Shown here: positions 1-11,323 of the stretch, piece after piece
Layout: every line of letters starts with the position of its first letter
Numbering within the stretch: the stretch's first letter is position 1
Source of the DNA: Cricetomys ansorgei
Taxonomy: Eukaryota > Chordata > Mammalia > Rodentia > Nesomyidae
NCBI GenBank assembly: GCA_026225945.1
Contig: JAMJFZ010001815.1
Location: 377,001-441,000 of the forward strand
DNA length: 64,000 nucleotides
Direction: 5' to 3'
The notes under the pieces: model-generated
The model's database searches: none
The model's input: only the letters and a program-made list of their open reading frames with translations
Told to the model about the DNA's origin: nothing
Translations under genes and position numbers: made by a program

Positions 1-168
1 TCCTCCTGAGATGGACAGTCTTTAGTAACTTTTGACTGCACACATGAGTCCACTTACTTAATGGCCATAGAAGCCACTGGCTGGCAGAAAGTGACAGCCA
101 GCCAGGAGCTCTGTCTTTGATATGTTTGGCATTAGCAACCCCTGAAGGCTGTGTTCTCATGGGTGTAG

Positions 169-3100
169 TTTGAAGGAGGCCGCAGTGCAGAGGAGATCCA
201 GAAGTTCTGGCAGAGCTCTGAGCACCCGAGCATCAACAAACAAGAATGGAGCACAGAGGAGGTAGAGCGACTGAAAGCCATTGCTGCCACACACAACCAC
301 CTGGAGTGGCATTTGGTTGCAGAGGAGCTAGGGGTAAGGACCAGGACCTGGGAGACCTTGGAAGGCTGGGAAGATGTGGGCTTCTGGGCCTGGGGTGGAG
401 CTTACTCTCATGCTTTGTAGTTTGGTACACCCAACTTTCAGGATTAATTTACTTGGTAAATTGTGCTTTTAAAGAAAGTCATTTGTCTGTTTACTTTTGT
501 CTTTTTAACTTTAAATTCCATCTTGTCTGGTGAAAATGCCACCATTTACTGCATTTCTTTGCTTTCCATAGGAATAAAATCCCAGAGGCAAGCCATAGCT
601 AAGCACCTATTACATCCATCCCCATGAGTCCTATGACTGGAGAGCTAGCTCAGATAGTCTACTGGAAAAGCCTTTCCACGAGGGCAGGAGTGATGGGGCA
701 GGTGCAGCAGCAGTGTCACACTGGCTGTGGCTTCTCTGCAGGGTACTCCTTCCTGAGGTTGTGTCCCCCATTCCCTGCTTTATGGCCATCCTCATCAAAG
801 ATTCTAAATGGCCTTCCTTAGAGCTTGAAGCTAGAGGGATACCTGTGAAAGGCTTTGAGAGGCAGTCCCACAGCATGTCCTCCCATCTCTCTAGGAATTG
901 ACAGTATGGTCTGGACATCTGAGTTAGCTGTCACAGGATTATTTTCTTATTTATTTCATTTGTTTGTTTTTTGTTTTGTTTTATTTTTGTTTTCTGAGAC
1001 AGGGTTTCTCTGTTGTAACTGACTGTCCTGGGACTCACTCTGTAGACCAGGCTGGCTTCAAACTCACAGAGATTCGCCTGCCTCTGCTTCCTGAGTGCTG
1101 GGATTAAAGGCGTGCAACACCACTGCCTGGCTTCTTTGTTTTTAAGATAGGGTCTTACCCTGTAGTCCAGGCTGGTCTGGAGCTCACAATGTAGCCCAGG
1201 CTGACCTCAAACTCATAGCACATCTGCCTCAGGCTCCAAAATGCTGGGCTTAGCAACACAACTTTCTGTGGTCAGGTTTTCTTTCTATAAACCATAGAGC
1301 CCTCTCTGAGCTGCTCCTGTGCTGGGTCCCTACCATGGTCTAGCAAACTATCACGTCACAGGGGTCTGGAAAAGAAGAGCTCTGTTATACAGAGTGCTGC
1401 ATATGTCTCAGGCCCACTTGTCTCCTGGAAGCACATGCAGGGCTGTTGTGGGTATCTCTGCATGTGCAGGGCGAAGCCCAGTGATGCCTATTTGTTTCTG
1501 TTTGGCCTTGGGAAGACAAGCCGCAGTGCCTTCCAGTGCCTGCAGAAATTCCAGCAGTACAACAAAGCCCTGAAACGCAAGGAGTGGACAGAGGAGGAAG
1601 ACCACATGCTCACCCAGCTAGTCCAGGAGATGCGTGTTGGGAGCCACATCCCATACCGCAAGAGTAAGCCCACTACAGCAAAAGGCATCCTTCAGTCCCT
1701 TGAAGTGCTCCAAGCCCTAGTGACCTGAAGCCCTGGGTACCTGGAAGCAGAGACTTGCAGAAAAGTTCACAGCTGAACTAGGGAGAGGTGGGAGGGGGAA
1801 TGAAGATTCTAGTGAGCAGAGTAACTCCTCTCTGTAGCTTCTGGGAGAGCCCTCTGTTCCTGCTTATTGCCTGCATTGGATGGATGAGTCCTAGTCTTTT
1901 CTGTCCCCAGTTGTCTATTTCATGGAAGGGAGAGATTCCATGCAATTGATCTACCGTTGGACCAAGAGCTTGGATCCCAGCCTGAAAAGGGGATTCTGGG
2001 CCCCAGAGGAAGATGCCGTAAGTTTGACACTCAAAGGAAACTACCCAAGAAGTTTGCCTAGCCGTCCTAAGGGCAGTCATATGCCCTTCTTAAGCTGAGA
2101 CACCTCAGGGTGGGGAGGATATAACTATCCCATAGAGGCATTGTCTGTTTGCTTCTTTCCTGCAGAAGTTGCTTCAAGCTGTTGCCAAGTATGGGGCGCA
2201 AGACTGGTTTAAAATCCGGGAAGAGGTGCCAGGTAGGAGCGATGCCCAGTGCAGAGACCGGTGAGTTGCCCGCACTGGCTGAAGGAGTGATTTGCTTGAG
2301 TCACACTTCTGTAGGCAGGGTGGGTGACAGCAGCCCCAAGGTGATATGCCTACAGGGGCTTTGTGTACTGGGGTTGGCACTACTGGGAAGCAGGACTTTC
2401 GTATTTCTGTTGTCCACAAAGAGTCAAATGCTAGTGGCGACCCTTGCAGATGTGCACCCCACATTGCTGGAGGGAAGATCTCCCACAGTTACTGGTGTTT
2501 TTTTCTGTTTCTTCCTAGTTTCTTTCAGTGGTTTGACTAGATGTATTTCACTTTACCTTGTTAATGAAAACCATTTTGATCACCCTACAAAGAATCTACA
2601 CTCAGCAACCCCACAGAATCCCATTTAAAACAAGCAAAGGTCTTCAACAGATTTGTCTCTAGAGATGCACAAGTAGCCAAAGACCCATGAAAAGATGCTC
2701 AAAAGTCACTAATTTCAGGAATGCAAGTCAAAACCATGCTGTAATATTTTATACTTGTAGGGGCAGCTTTTTTTCTTTTTTTTTTCTTTTTTAAGTACAG
2801 TAACAAGTATTCCTGGGGGCAGGTCACAGCCTCCAGAGAAACCAGGCAGCATTTACTGGGGTAGTATAGTCTGTATCTGCAAAACTGAAGAGTTCCAAAA
2901 AGGAGCTCCAGCAGTACTGGACAAGAATGTTCATAGAGCATCATTCACTGTCAATAAGAAAGTGTAGGAAGCTGGGCGGTGGTGGTGCACACCTTAATCC
3001 CAGCACTCAGGAGGCAGAGGCAAGTGGATCTCTGTGAGTTTGAGGCCAACCTGGTCTGCAGAAAGAGTTCCAAGAAAGCTAGAGTTAGTTACCACAGAGA

Positions 3101-6100
3101 AATTGTCTTGAAAAACAAACAAGCAAGAGAAAGAAAAAGTGTAGGGTACAAATTCATAGTCCTGGCATTTGCAAGGAAGGGTATTCTGATGCTGTGTTTC
3201 TTTACATTTGGATAAAAGGTGCACAAGCTTTGAGAATATCCTGAACATTTAGACAAGTGATTATCAAGACATGCCCATTTCTCTCAGGAATGTCCCTAGT
3301 TAGTGCTCTTGTGTTTGACTTTTGGGGAACTGCCAGACTTTGTGCAAGGTATCTCCACTATTTTGTACTTCCACAAGCAACACGTGAAGGTTCAGGCTTT
3401 CTCCATTCACCCTTCCATTTGTTTCTGTTGTCACTATCTCTGGCTGCACCCTTCCAAGTGCCTGTGAAACGGACTCTCAACACAGCATCTCACAGAGCAG
3501 CCCTTCATGGCTAACTGTTAAGCCTCTTTGCTTGTGCCTGCTGGCTTTTTAGATGTGTACATCTCTTTGGGGGAAATATCTGAGTCCTTTGCCTGGTTTA
3601 AATTACTTTGCATTGCTAGCTTTCAAGGGCTCTTCATGTTCCAGATGCAAGTCCCTTGTCAGATACAGGTTTTGCCTGGATACGCCAGTCTGTGGCTTGT
3701 CTCTCCTTCCTTTACCAGATCCCTTAAAGGATAAAAATTTTTAAATGTTTGATGAAGTCCAGATTGTCTTTATTTTTATTTATTTGCTTTTGGTGTCCTA
3801 AGAAATCATTGGAGAAGGCAGGAAAGCAGTGAGGGAGTCTTAGCATCTAAAATGTCCCTCTGTTTCCACACCATTTTCAGCTACATCAGAAGATTACATT
3901 TCAGCTTAAAGAAGGGACGATGGAATGCAAAAGAAGAGCAGCAGCTGATCCAGTTAATAGAAAAATATGGTGTCGGTGAGTATTCGGGCACTTGAGCTTC
4001 CTATTGCTGATGGCTCTGAGCATGCTGTGGATTCTTGCAGCCAATCTGGAGACCTGCATCTGCTCAGATCCCAGGCTACTGTTCTGATACTGACTTCTGC
4101 CTCACTCTCAGTCCTGAAGGTGGCAGTGTGTCTCCCCAATTGCAAATGCTTATGTTGTTTTGTTGGTAGTGCTGGGGATGGAATCCAGAACCTTACCCCA
4201 GCTAGGCAAGCATGTCTCCAAGCCCCAGCTCCATCCCCCTTACTAATGAGTGGATATTCACTCGAGGAATTGAGAAGCCAGACAAAGTGGTGCATATCTT
4301 TAATCCTGGCACTCAGGAGGCATATGCCAGCTCTTGTGCGCGTGTGTGCGTGTGCTATAATAATCACAAGGTAGAGAGTGTTGAAGAGCATTACTCAAGA
4401 TTCACCCCATGTTCACATGCACACTCATGCGCCTGTAGTAAGTGTATCACCTAACATCGTCACAGCGTGCTACCCTTTGGAATCGTCTGGCCCTGCTACC
4501 ATAGCTTCAGTGGCTACCTTGCTGTTCTGTGCAGTTCAGTCAAATCTTCTGTAACTGATATTTGTAGTATTTCCCAGTTTTTTACTACAGGGCAGGAATG
4601 AGTTAAGTGTAGCTAAATCTTGCTGATATTGGTGATACCTCCTTAGAAAAATAGCTAACTATGGTTCAGAGGCATGCAGATACAAAGATTTTGTCACTTG
4701 TTGTCACATTGCCCCGTAAGTGCAGTGTGCAGTGTCCCTCTACAGCTCAGGATCAAAGCATTGGCAGTGTCTCTTTAGAACCTGAGTGCAGCGGCTGCAA
4801 AGGGCCTGGAGTGACTTCCCCTTCTACCTGTGTATGCCAGGACTTCCTCAAGGGGCTGGTCAGCCCTGAGACTCAGATGCCACCAAGCACATGAGGGAAG
4901 ACCATTCTGATGGCCTAGTCTCTATCTTAGAAGCTGGAGTGTGGTTGTCTTTGCAGGTCACTGGGCGAGAATAGCTTCTGAACTGCCCCATCGGTCAGGC
5001 TCCCAGTGTCTGAGCAAGTGGAAAATCTTGGCCAGGGTGAGACATTTGTTTGTTTTCTGTGTTAATGCTTTACTCGAGCTCAGGTGGAAGGCCAATAACC
5101 TATGGAGTGCTTGGGCAGGATGAGGTAGTGGTGGTGGGGAGGGAGAGAAGTGTACAAGTTCTGCCCTTGCACATCCTCTTAAGGAGGCCAAGGGCAGAGG
5201 GAGACCACACCCCAGCAGCGGTGTGCGCTGGCCCTGGAAGTGTCATTCTTGGGATCTCTCCTTAAGGCTAGCCTACTTGCCTGTTACCTGCACACCTGGG
5301 TAGCTGAGGCCTGAAGTACTTCTTTCCTCCCCTCAGAAGAAGCAGCGTCTCCGGAGGAGGCGGGGACGGGGGGCGCATCGTAGTAGCCAGTGGAGCTCTA
5401 GCAGCAGCAACAGCAGCAGCAGCAGTGGCAGTGAGAGCTATGGTGGCAGCAACAGCAGCAGCAGTGAAGACTCAGATGTGGAGCGGGAGGAGTGTCTGGA
5501 GAATGGCAGTGCACTGGTTCCTCAACAGTACAGAGTACCAGACATTGACTTGTGGGTTCCTACCAGGCTGATCACCAGCCAGTCACAGAGAGAAGGGGCA
5601 GGGTGCTACCCCCCACATCCTGCTGACTCCTCCTACACTCTCGATGCCACTCAAAGTCACCACAAAGAAGGTTTCACCACAATCTCCATTCCTGAGATGA
5701 GCCAGAAGCAGGTGCCCTGTGAGACATACAGCACAGTTCCAAGAGGGGATCAGTTCCTGCGTTTACCGGACACTCACCTAACAAACATGGAGGACCCAGC
5801 CTGCAAGGTGGGCCCCAGTGTACCCTAGAATGTGAGCAAGAGGAGTTGTGGGTGCTCTGTGCTCTTAGTGATCACTAAGGCTGGCACTCTGGCCAGTTTG
5901 GCAGTCTGGTTTCTGACCCAGCCACAGCCACGTCCTCTCGTTCACTAGAATGTGCTGCTTGGGGCTGATTTCAGAGTTATATAGTAGTAGTGCCTTCATT
6001 GGAGCTGCGTCCTCCGTTGTCCCCAAGCCATTTGCTTTAAAGGTTGTAAGGACATTGCTTCAGGCACATCTGAAGTGGGCAGTTCCTGCCTCTAACTGCT

Positions 6101-9100
6101 GTGAGTTCCTGAGGTGTTCTTGTGAAGCTTCCTACTTGGCATATACCTGTCCCATTCTGTCCTCAGAGTCCTGGAGCCGGATGCAGCTCTTGCAGTGGCT
6201 GGAGCAGCCTTGAGGGCTACACAGGCTACTCTGCCTCAGGGGTCACTAGAGGAACAGCGCAGTCAGCTCAGCCACAGTGCTGCCTGCCATCTGGGCCCAA
6301 GCATCACTCAGAGGAGCTAGACAGGCCCTAGCTGAAGACCACATATTTGCCTTACCACAGAGTACTTTCCCAAATAGCAAGTGGTGTTCATGGTGTATGT
6401 TATGGGGTTTCACAAAGAGGTGTTTGTTACACCTGCACAACAGCAGGCCTGCACCAGGTCCTGCTGTAGCCAGCCTCACAGGGTCTCTTCTGATATGCAG
6501 CATATATTGAAAGTGCCCCTAGAGAAAATGGTGACGTTGATCAGGACCAGCCCAACCACCCAGAGCCACACACTGGTGAAGAAAAGACTGAGGCAGCCAC
6601 TCCTGCCTAATTCACGCTCAGGGCCTGAACCTGGTGACAGCTTGGCTGGGCCCCATCCGCGTTGGCGGTGGCATGGAACCTTCCAGAATAGACAGAGACG
6701 CAAGAGACAAGCTCTGCACCGAAGGCTCCTTAAGCACAGGCTTCTGCTGGCTGTGATACCCTGGGTGGGTGACATCGACCTATCCTGCACACAAGCTCCC
6801 CGCAGACCTGCAACAATGCAGACTCAAGGTACTACCCAGGGCTCTTTTGGGAGCTTCCTGGAGCAAAGGTGGGGGCAAGCAGTGGAAGTGCTTCTCTTTG
6901 TGGCAGAGTGATTCATAGGGGAGAAGCCTGGACAGGATCCTTTGGAGGGGCAGGTCCATGAAAGACAGTTAATCCCTAAAGGGTTTGAGGATGAACAGTT
7001 GGGCCACCCTTTCTCCCTGCCCTTGTGAAGCAAAAGCCAGCTGAATTTGGGGTGGTGGTGAGAGGCTTGGGGATCCTTTTTAAGGGAGCATTTTGCCCTG
7101 TCCTCTAGCTGACAGCATCAGGATGCAATTAGAGTGTGCCCGCTTGGCCAGCACTCCAGTGTTCACGTTATTTATTCAGGTAAGCACCCAGCAGAGTGCT
7201 ATCTGCTTTGTTCTATTCTTCTGGTGAAAATCTGAAGCTTGCAGTAGGTTCACACACTAGAGTCACTACACTTTGGATCCTTGAAAGAAGTCTCCTGGTA
7301 ACCTACAGCTTTTGGCAGATAAATGTGAAAGCAATCTTTGGCTCTTTAGCATTTGTTGTCCCATTGAATTAAATATGACTTGGAAAAGAGGTAATTCACC
7401 TGGGACATGATTGGAAACTATGTTGAGTACCATTGGAAGAAGGGACAGCAGCATGGAGCCCAAGTCTAGGCTGGAGGCTATGAAACTATCATGACCTCCC
7501 TGAGCAGTCAGAAGCTTCAGCTTTGGATCTATTCCTGGGACAGCCTTGGTCAGAGCTACTTCCCATCTCCTTAACCACCTTTGGGCCTGGCCCAGCATGT
7601 GGCAGAGCAGACAGGTTCTTATTCTCAGATGTCTCAGCTGTTGCAGATTGATACTGCAGGCTGCATGGAGGTTGTTCGAGAAAGAAAGACGAAGCCATCT
7701 GCACTGCTTCAACCTGGCATTCAGAACCCCCAGCCACATCTTCTGCAGGTAACAGACACTGGGAACAAGAAGTGAGGACAAACTGGGGATGGTGACACAC
7801 ATCTTTAATCCCAGTGCTCAAGAGGCAGAAACAGGCGGGTCTCTGGGAGTCCAAAGCCAACCTGGTTTACATAGTGATTCAGGCCAGTCAGGGCAACATA
7901 GAGACCCTGCCTCAAAAAAAGAAGTGAGAACAAGTACTGCACATCCCCCAACCCAGAGTAGCCCAGGTCAGAGGGGCAATTCTCAGGCATCTCCATAGAA
8001 AAGTGTGGCTCTCCTCTTAGAACAGCCCTCTACCATACCTCCTCCAGGAAGAAATCTAGGTGAGCAGCCCCATGGAAAGCCTGATTAGAGTCTGATGCAG
8101 GCGCAAGTCAATAACACCATCTGTTCTAGGAACCAAACTTGTAAGCTCAGTTTGGGGGAGGAATCATTTTGGAACCCTGTCACCTGGGGAAATAGTGAAC
8201 TAGACAGTGAACATAGAACTCTGGTGCCCATAGCCCATAAGCACCACACTGTCCAATGGTGTCCTGATAAATACTGTCCAGGTAGCCTTTAATGAGCTGT
8301 ACTGAAAGCCTACAGCATCAGCTACAGAGGTCCTTTACCAGGACCTCTGAGCTCAGTGTAGATGGGAGGGCCCCCAGAGTTGCAATGGATGGTGAATGGG
8401 AAGAAGTGATGGGATCCAGCAAGGATTCTACAGGCAGACTCTCCTTTTTTCACAGGTATCCTCCAGTGCCAAGAACAGCACAGGTAGCGTATGCTACTCT
8501 TTCTGTCTTATGGTGGGAAATGCCATGCCTTTGAGCCAGAGCCTCTAGCACACAGCTAGTGTCCCTGAGAATAGGATAAAAGGACCTGAAACTGCTTGGG
8601 CTTTCACCTTCCGGCAGTCACTAGGGGCTTAGAGGAGTGTGCTGTGTAGTGTGAGGGGAAATCCCATCTCCTGGAGATGCTGGAGATTTAGGAGCCAGTC
8701 TCTCACAGCTTGCTAGAATTAGATGGGGCTGTCTCTAGCATCTGCTACCCTCTCTATGAACAGAGTGCCCTTGGTTGGGGGCCCATGAGGTGCACTGGAG
8801 CTCAACATGTGGGCTTGCTGGTATTTCTTGGTGCAGAGCCTGAAATTCTCATCAAGCTGATGTCTCTTCCTGTAGGCTGCCTCCTCCCAAGCATGCCGCT
8901 GGGTCAGCAAACTGCAAAGAGAGCCAGCCACAAAGGGCGGCCACGGCTGGGGTCCTGCAGGGCTGAGGCTGCCTCCTCCCAAGTGCCTGTAGCAGCCCCA
9001 TGTGGCCTCCGGCCAAAGCCCAAGACTGTCTCTGAGCTGCTTCGTGAGAAGCGGCTCCGTGAGTCCCGTGCCAAGAAGGCCAGTCAGGCCCTAACTGCCC

Positions 9101-11323
9101 TCAACGGCCAGCTGCTGATCTCCTCACCTGTGATCCTCCAGCCCCCTCTTCTGCCAACCTCCCAGGGTCCCCTAATAGCAGGCCCTGCCACATCCAGCGT
9201 AGAACTCTCTGCATCTGTGGCCCCAGTGATGGTCAGTTCAAGTCCTTCTGGCTCCTGGCAGGTGGCCGGAATCTCAGCCACAGACAAGCAGCTCCCTAAC
9301 CTACAAACCCTTCCCCTAAATCCTTCCCACAAAGGGACCCAGATGGCAGCCCCTGCAGCTTTGAGGAGCCTGGCCCCAGCCCCCAGGCAGGTCCCCATAG
9401 GCTGTCCTGCGAGTGCTCTAGGACAGTCTCAAGTCGCTGTTACATCCCAGAATCAGGGCTTGCCCAAGGTCCTGCCCCTTCTCCCAGCGGCCCCCAGCCC
9501 CACTCAGCTGCCTGTGCAGCACCTCAGTCTGCCACCGGTTCTTGGTGCACAGGCAAGTGGGCAGCCCCTGGCAGCCAAGGCCAGCCTACCTGTCAGTTGG
9601 GTGCTCACAACTCAGAAGCTCCTCTCTGTCCCAGTGCCAACTGTGGTGGGCCTCTCCCAGCCAGTGATGACCCCTGAGACCATAGGTCTGCCAGCAGAAC
9701 AGCTACCTTCCCCTGCCAAGGTTCCTGCTTGCCTGGGACAGCCTCCAGCCAGTGCAGACACAGAGCCCAAAGGGCCTCAGGGCCAGGAAATACCACCCAC
9801 ATCTGGGCCCGAAAAGAAGTCCTTGGACCTAAGTCTGCTTTCCCAGGAAAGTGAGACAGCCATACTGACATGGCTGAAGGGGTGTCAAGGTGTTTGTGTG
9901 CCCCCATTGGGGAGCAAAATGCCCTATCAACCCCCTTCCTTGTGCAGCTTGCGAGCATTATCCAGCCTCCTTCTCCATAAAAAGGACTTGGAGCAGAAGG
10001 CTTCTTCTCTGGTGGCCACCCAGGCAGCTGAGGTTCAACCTGAGCCCAAGACTGGAGCTCTACAAGCTTCCCTGAGGCTGGTGCAGAGGCAATTCCAGGA
10101 CAACCCGGCCTACCTCCTGCTAAAGACACGTTTCCTCGCTATCTTCTCCCTTCCTGCACTCCTGGCTACTCTGCCTCCCAACAGTATCCCCACCACCCTG
10201 ACACCAGCCATGGCTGTGGGTTCTGAGAGTGACAGTGAAAACCTTGGTGACCTGGAGCTTGAGGACAAGGCCAGGCAGCTGGACTGCATGGCCTGCAGAA
10301 TGCAAGCAAGCCCAGCAGTCACAGACCCCAAACAGGTAAAAATGCTGGACTGCAGCCCACTCCCTCGTGACAGTGCCTTGCCTGCCTGTTTTGTCTGACT
10401 TGCTGGGAGTGGTGGGCTGGGCAGGTGGAAGTTGTGCAAGGGAGCAGGCTGTGGGTTTCTGAAGGAGGAGGAAGCTGGTCCAGTCTGCCAGGTTGGGAAA
10501 GGGCTTCTTAGCAGAAGTTGCCTCTCCTGGGCTGGATTTAGCAGAAGAGGGAGGCAGCTCTCTACTGTGATGTAGCCCCACTCCACTCACATACCACATA
10601 CCCAAACTCAAAGTAGAGGCTGGCCTGCCACGTCAGCCTGGTGTGGGTTATGGGTACAGTGGAGGTAGTAGTTGTCCTTGTTCCTGTTCTTGTGAGTACA
10701 GGATTCCTCCTAGTCATCTCTGTTCACAGAGAGCTGGCTTGGCAAGACAGTCTTTTCCATAGGAACCTAGGGACAAAATACGTGGGCACGTTTCCCTGTC
10801 CTCCCTGGCCCTGTGAGGCCTCTTCCTCTGCAAGGGTTGGGCATGTGGAGCCTTCCTCACAGCTGTCACTCCTTTCCCGATGGTGCTACCCTAGTTCCAG
10901 GATGACCCAGGAATCTCTAGGTTATTGTCTGGTCTCTGCCTCCATTACCGCACACCTCAGAGCAGGAGAGTGGCCACCAAGATATTGCCTAATGGTTGGA
11001 GATCCTACCCAAGGGGCAAAACTGCAGAAAGTTAGGACCTACCTCCTCCCACTTAATCTGTCCTGGGGAAGCATAGGCTAGCAACTGCTTGTCCCTGATG
11101 TTTGGGGTGGGAATGGGGAGCTGTCTTAAGAGTCCTCCCTTTCCCCTTCCCTGGGTATCCTGGCTGGGCTCACTCTTGTCTCCCCTGGCCTGGCTTTTTG
11201 TTGTTTTAGAGAGCTCCAGATCCTGGTAAGGATTCTGCACCCTCCCACCTGGATGCTTCTGATGAACTCGATGTACTCAGGACTCGGCATGCTCGGCATT
11301 CCCGGAAACGGAGGCTGCTCTGA
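169..11323 (+). CDS. SNAPC4: SNAPC4 (SNAP190), snRNA-activating protein complex subunit 4, 5'-truncated by the window edge
   Basis: Largest subunit of the nuclear SNAPc complex, which binds the proximal sequence element of snRNA promoters for RNA polymerases II and III. Thirteen coding exons join in phase: 169-333, 1516-1663, 1911-2017, 2166-2260, 3881-3975, 4957-5036, 5337-5807, 6501-6828, 7109-7179, 7638-7748, 8456-8483, 8876-10335 and 11210-11323 (TGA). They give 1,090 residues with no internal stop; all introns are GT-AG. Order of regions: Myb repeats, Arg- and Ser-rich linker, a Trp/Arg-rich block in 6501-6828, a Pro/Gln/Ala-rich region, then a conserved C-terminal part (YQPP, SLRALS, LLLHKK, QDNPAYLL motifs) and a basic tail rich in Arg. 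Exon 7638 was preferred to 7629 because it better matches the human junction as I remember it. The first Myb half-repeat and everything upstream are outside the window. The Pro-rich exon seems shorter than in human (from memory). Confidence 0.97.
961..1131 (-). repeat. B1 SINE
   Basis: T-rich leader (complement of the A tail) followed by GAGACAGGGTTTCTCTG and ending in CACTGCCTGGC; a full-length B1 in reverse orientation in a SNAPC4 intron. Confidence 0.92.
1139..1258 (-). repeat. Older B1-like SINE
   Basis: Starts TTTAAGATAGGGTCTTACC and includes GTAGCCCAGGCTGACC; directly abuts the younger B1 at 961-1131 in the same orientation. More diverged, so the older of the two. Confidence 0.7.
2585..2965 (+). 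repeat. Ancient L1 ORF2 3' fragment, sense orientation
   Basis: The text at 2590-2750 and 2915-2962 resembles the distal ORF2 region of mammalian L1 (a Lys-rich run, then a CATGAAAAGATGCTCAA box at about 2687, then a run ending near 2740). It is decayed and interrupted by a T-rich tract at 2768-2793. It lies in the SNAPC4 intron between exons ending at 2260 and starting at 3881. No open frame remains. Confidence 0.6.
2970..3137 (+). repeat. B1 SINE
   Basis: 7SL-like head (GGTGGTGCACACC), AATCCCAGCACTCAGGAGGC box and an A-rich end, about 165 bp, in the SNAPC4 intron between two oppositely oriented L1 fragments. Divergent in its 3' half. Confidence 0.85.
3262..3832 (-). repeat. Ancient L1 ORF2 fragment, antisense
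   Basis: The plus strand reads as the complement of L1 ORF2: a CTTGTCAGATACAGGTTTTG-like box near 3656, a GATGAAGTCCAGATTGTC box near 3750 and a AAGAAATCATTGG end near 3800. It overlaps in ORF2 content with the sense fragment at 2585-2965, so the two are separate insertions in inverted orientation. It ends about 50 bp upstream of the SNAPC4 exon starting at 3881. Confidence 0.65.
4168..4234 (-). repeat. ID-like tRNA-derived SINE fragment
   Basis: The reverse complement carries the ID core (tRNA-Ala-like, with TGGTTCTGGATTCC box). About 65 bp, no clear tail. A B1 fragment (4276-4330, AATCCTGGCACTCAGGAGGC) follows on the plus strand. Confidence 0.5.
5337..5807 (+). other. SNAPC4: SNAPC4 exon with Arg-rich start and Ser/Asn/Gly triplet tract
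   Basis: This 471-nt exon begins with a strongly basic stretch (KKQRLRRRRGRG) and runs into a low-complexity tract at about 5396-5470 made almost only of AGC, AGT, AAC and GGC codons. An acidic stretch (EDSDVEREE) and the conserved segment VPDIDLWVP follow. The same order (basic, Ser-rich, acidic, VPD..LWVP) is seen in human SNAPC4 as I recall it. The triplet tract is a slippage-prone coding repeat. Confidence 0.9.
7781..7928 (+). repeat. B1 SINE
   Basis: Contains AATCCCAGTGCTCAAGAGGC, a GGCAACATAGAGACCCTG end and an A tail at 7914-7920; lies just after the SNAPC4 exon ending at 7748. Confidence 0.85.
8876..10335 (+). other. SNAPC4: SNAPC4 long Pro-rich exon and conserved C-terminal region
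   Basis: A single 1,460-nt exon encodes 486 full codons. It starts with a Ser/Lys stretch and the motif PKPKTVSELLREKRL, followed by about 270 residues of low-complexity Pro/Gln/Ala/Val sequence. It ends with a conserved part carrying SLDLSLLSQE, MPYQPPSLCSLRALSSLLLH and DNPAYLLL. In human SNAPC4 the C-terminal region is reported to contact SNAPC2. The open frame extends upstream to 8710, but the acceptor TTCCTGTAG at 8867-8875 and continuity with the 28-nt exon 8456-8483 set the true 5' end. Confidence 0.93.

Larger units (their letters stand above)
169..5036 (+). other. SNAPC4: SNAPC4 Myb-repeat block (end of Rh, then Ra, Rb, Rc, Rd)
   Basis: Exons 169-333 to 4957-5036 encode about 230 residues of tandem Myb repeats. 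Each repeat opens with a Trp-containing start: QEWSTEE (Ra), KEWTEEED (Rb), GFWAPEED (Rc), GRWNAKEE (Rd). Later conserved sites follow in each, such as DWFKIREEVPGRS in Rc and HWARIASELPHRS in Rd. SNAP190 is known to carry four and a half Myb repeats, the last two of which do most of the DNA binding. Exon boundaries cut through repeats rather than between them. The block ends in a short Lys/Arg-rich stretch at the start of the next exon, a likely nuclear localisation or DNA-contact segment. Confidence 0.93.

Noticed and set aside
8710..8875. Open frame extending the SNAPC4 exon upstream of 8876
   Set aside because: A good acceptor at 8867-8875 and in-phase joining to the microexon 8456-8483 show that this is intron that happens to be open.
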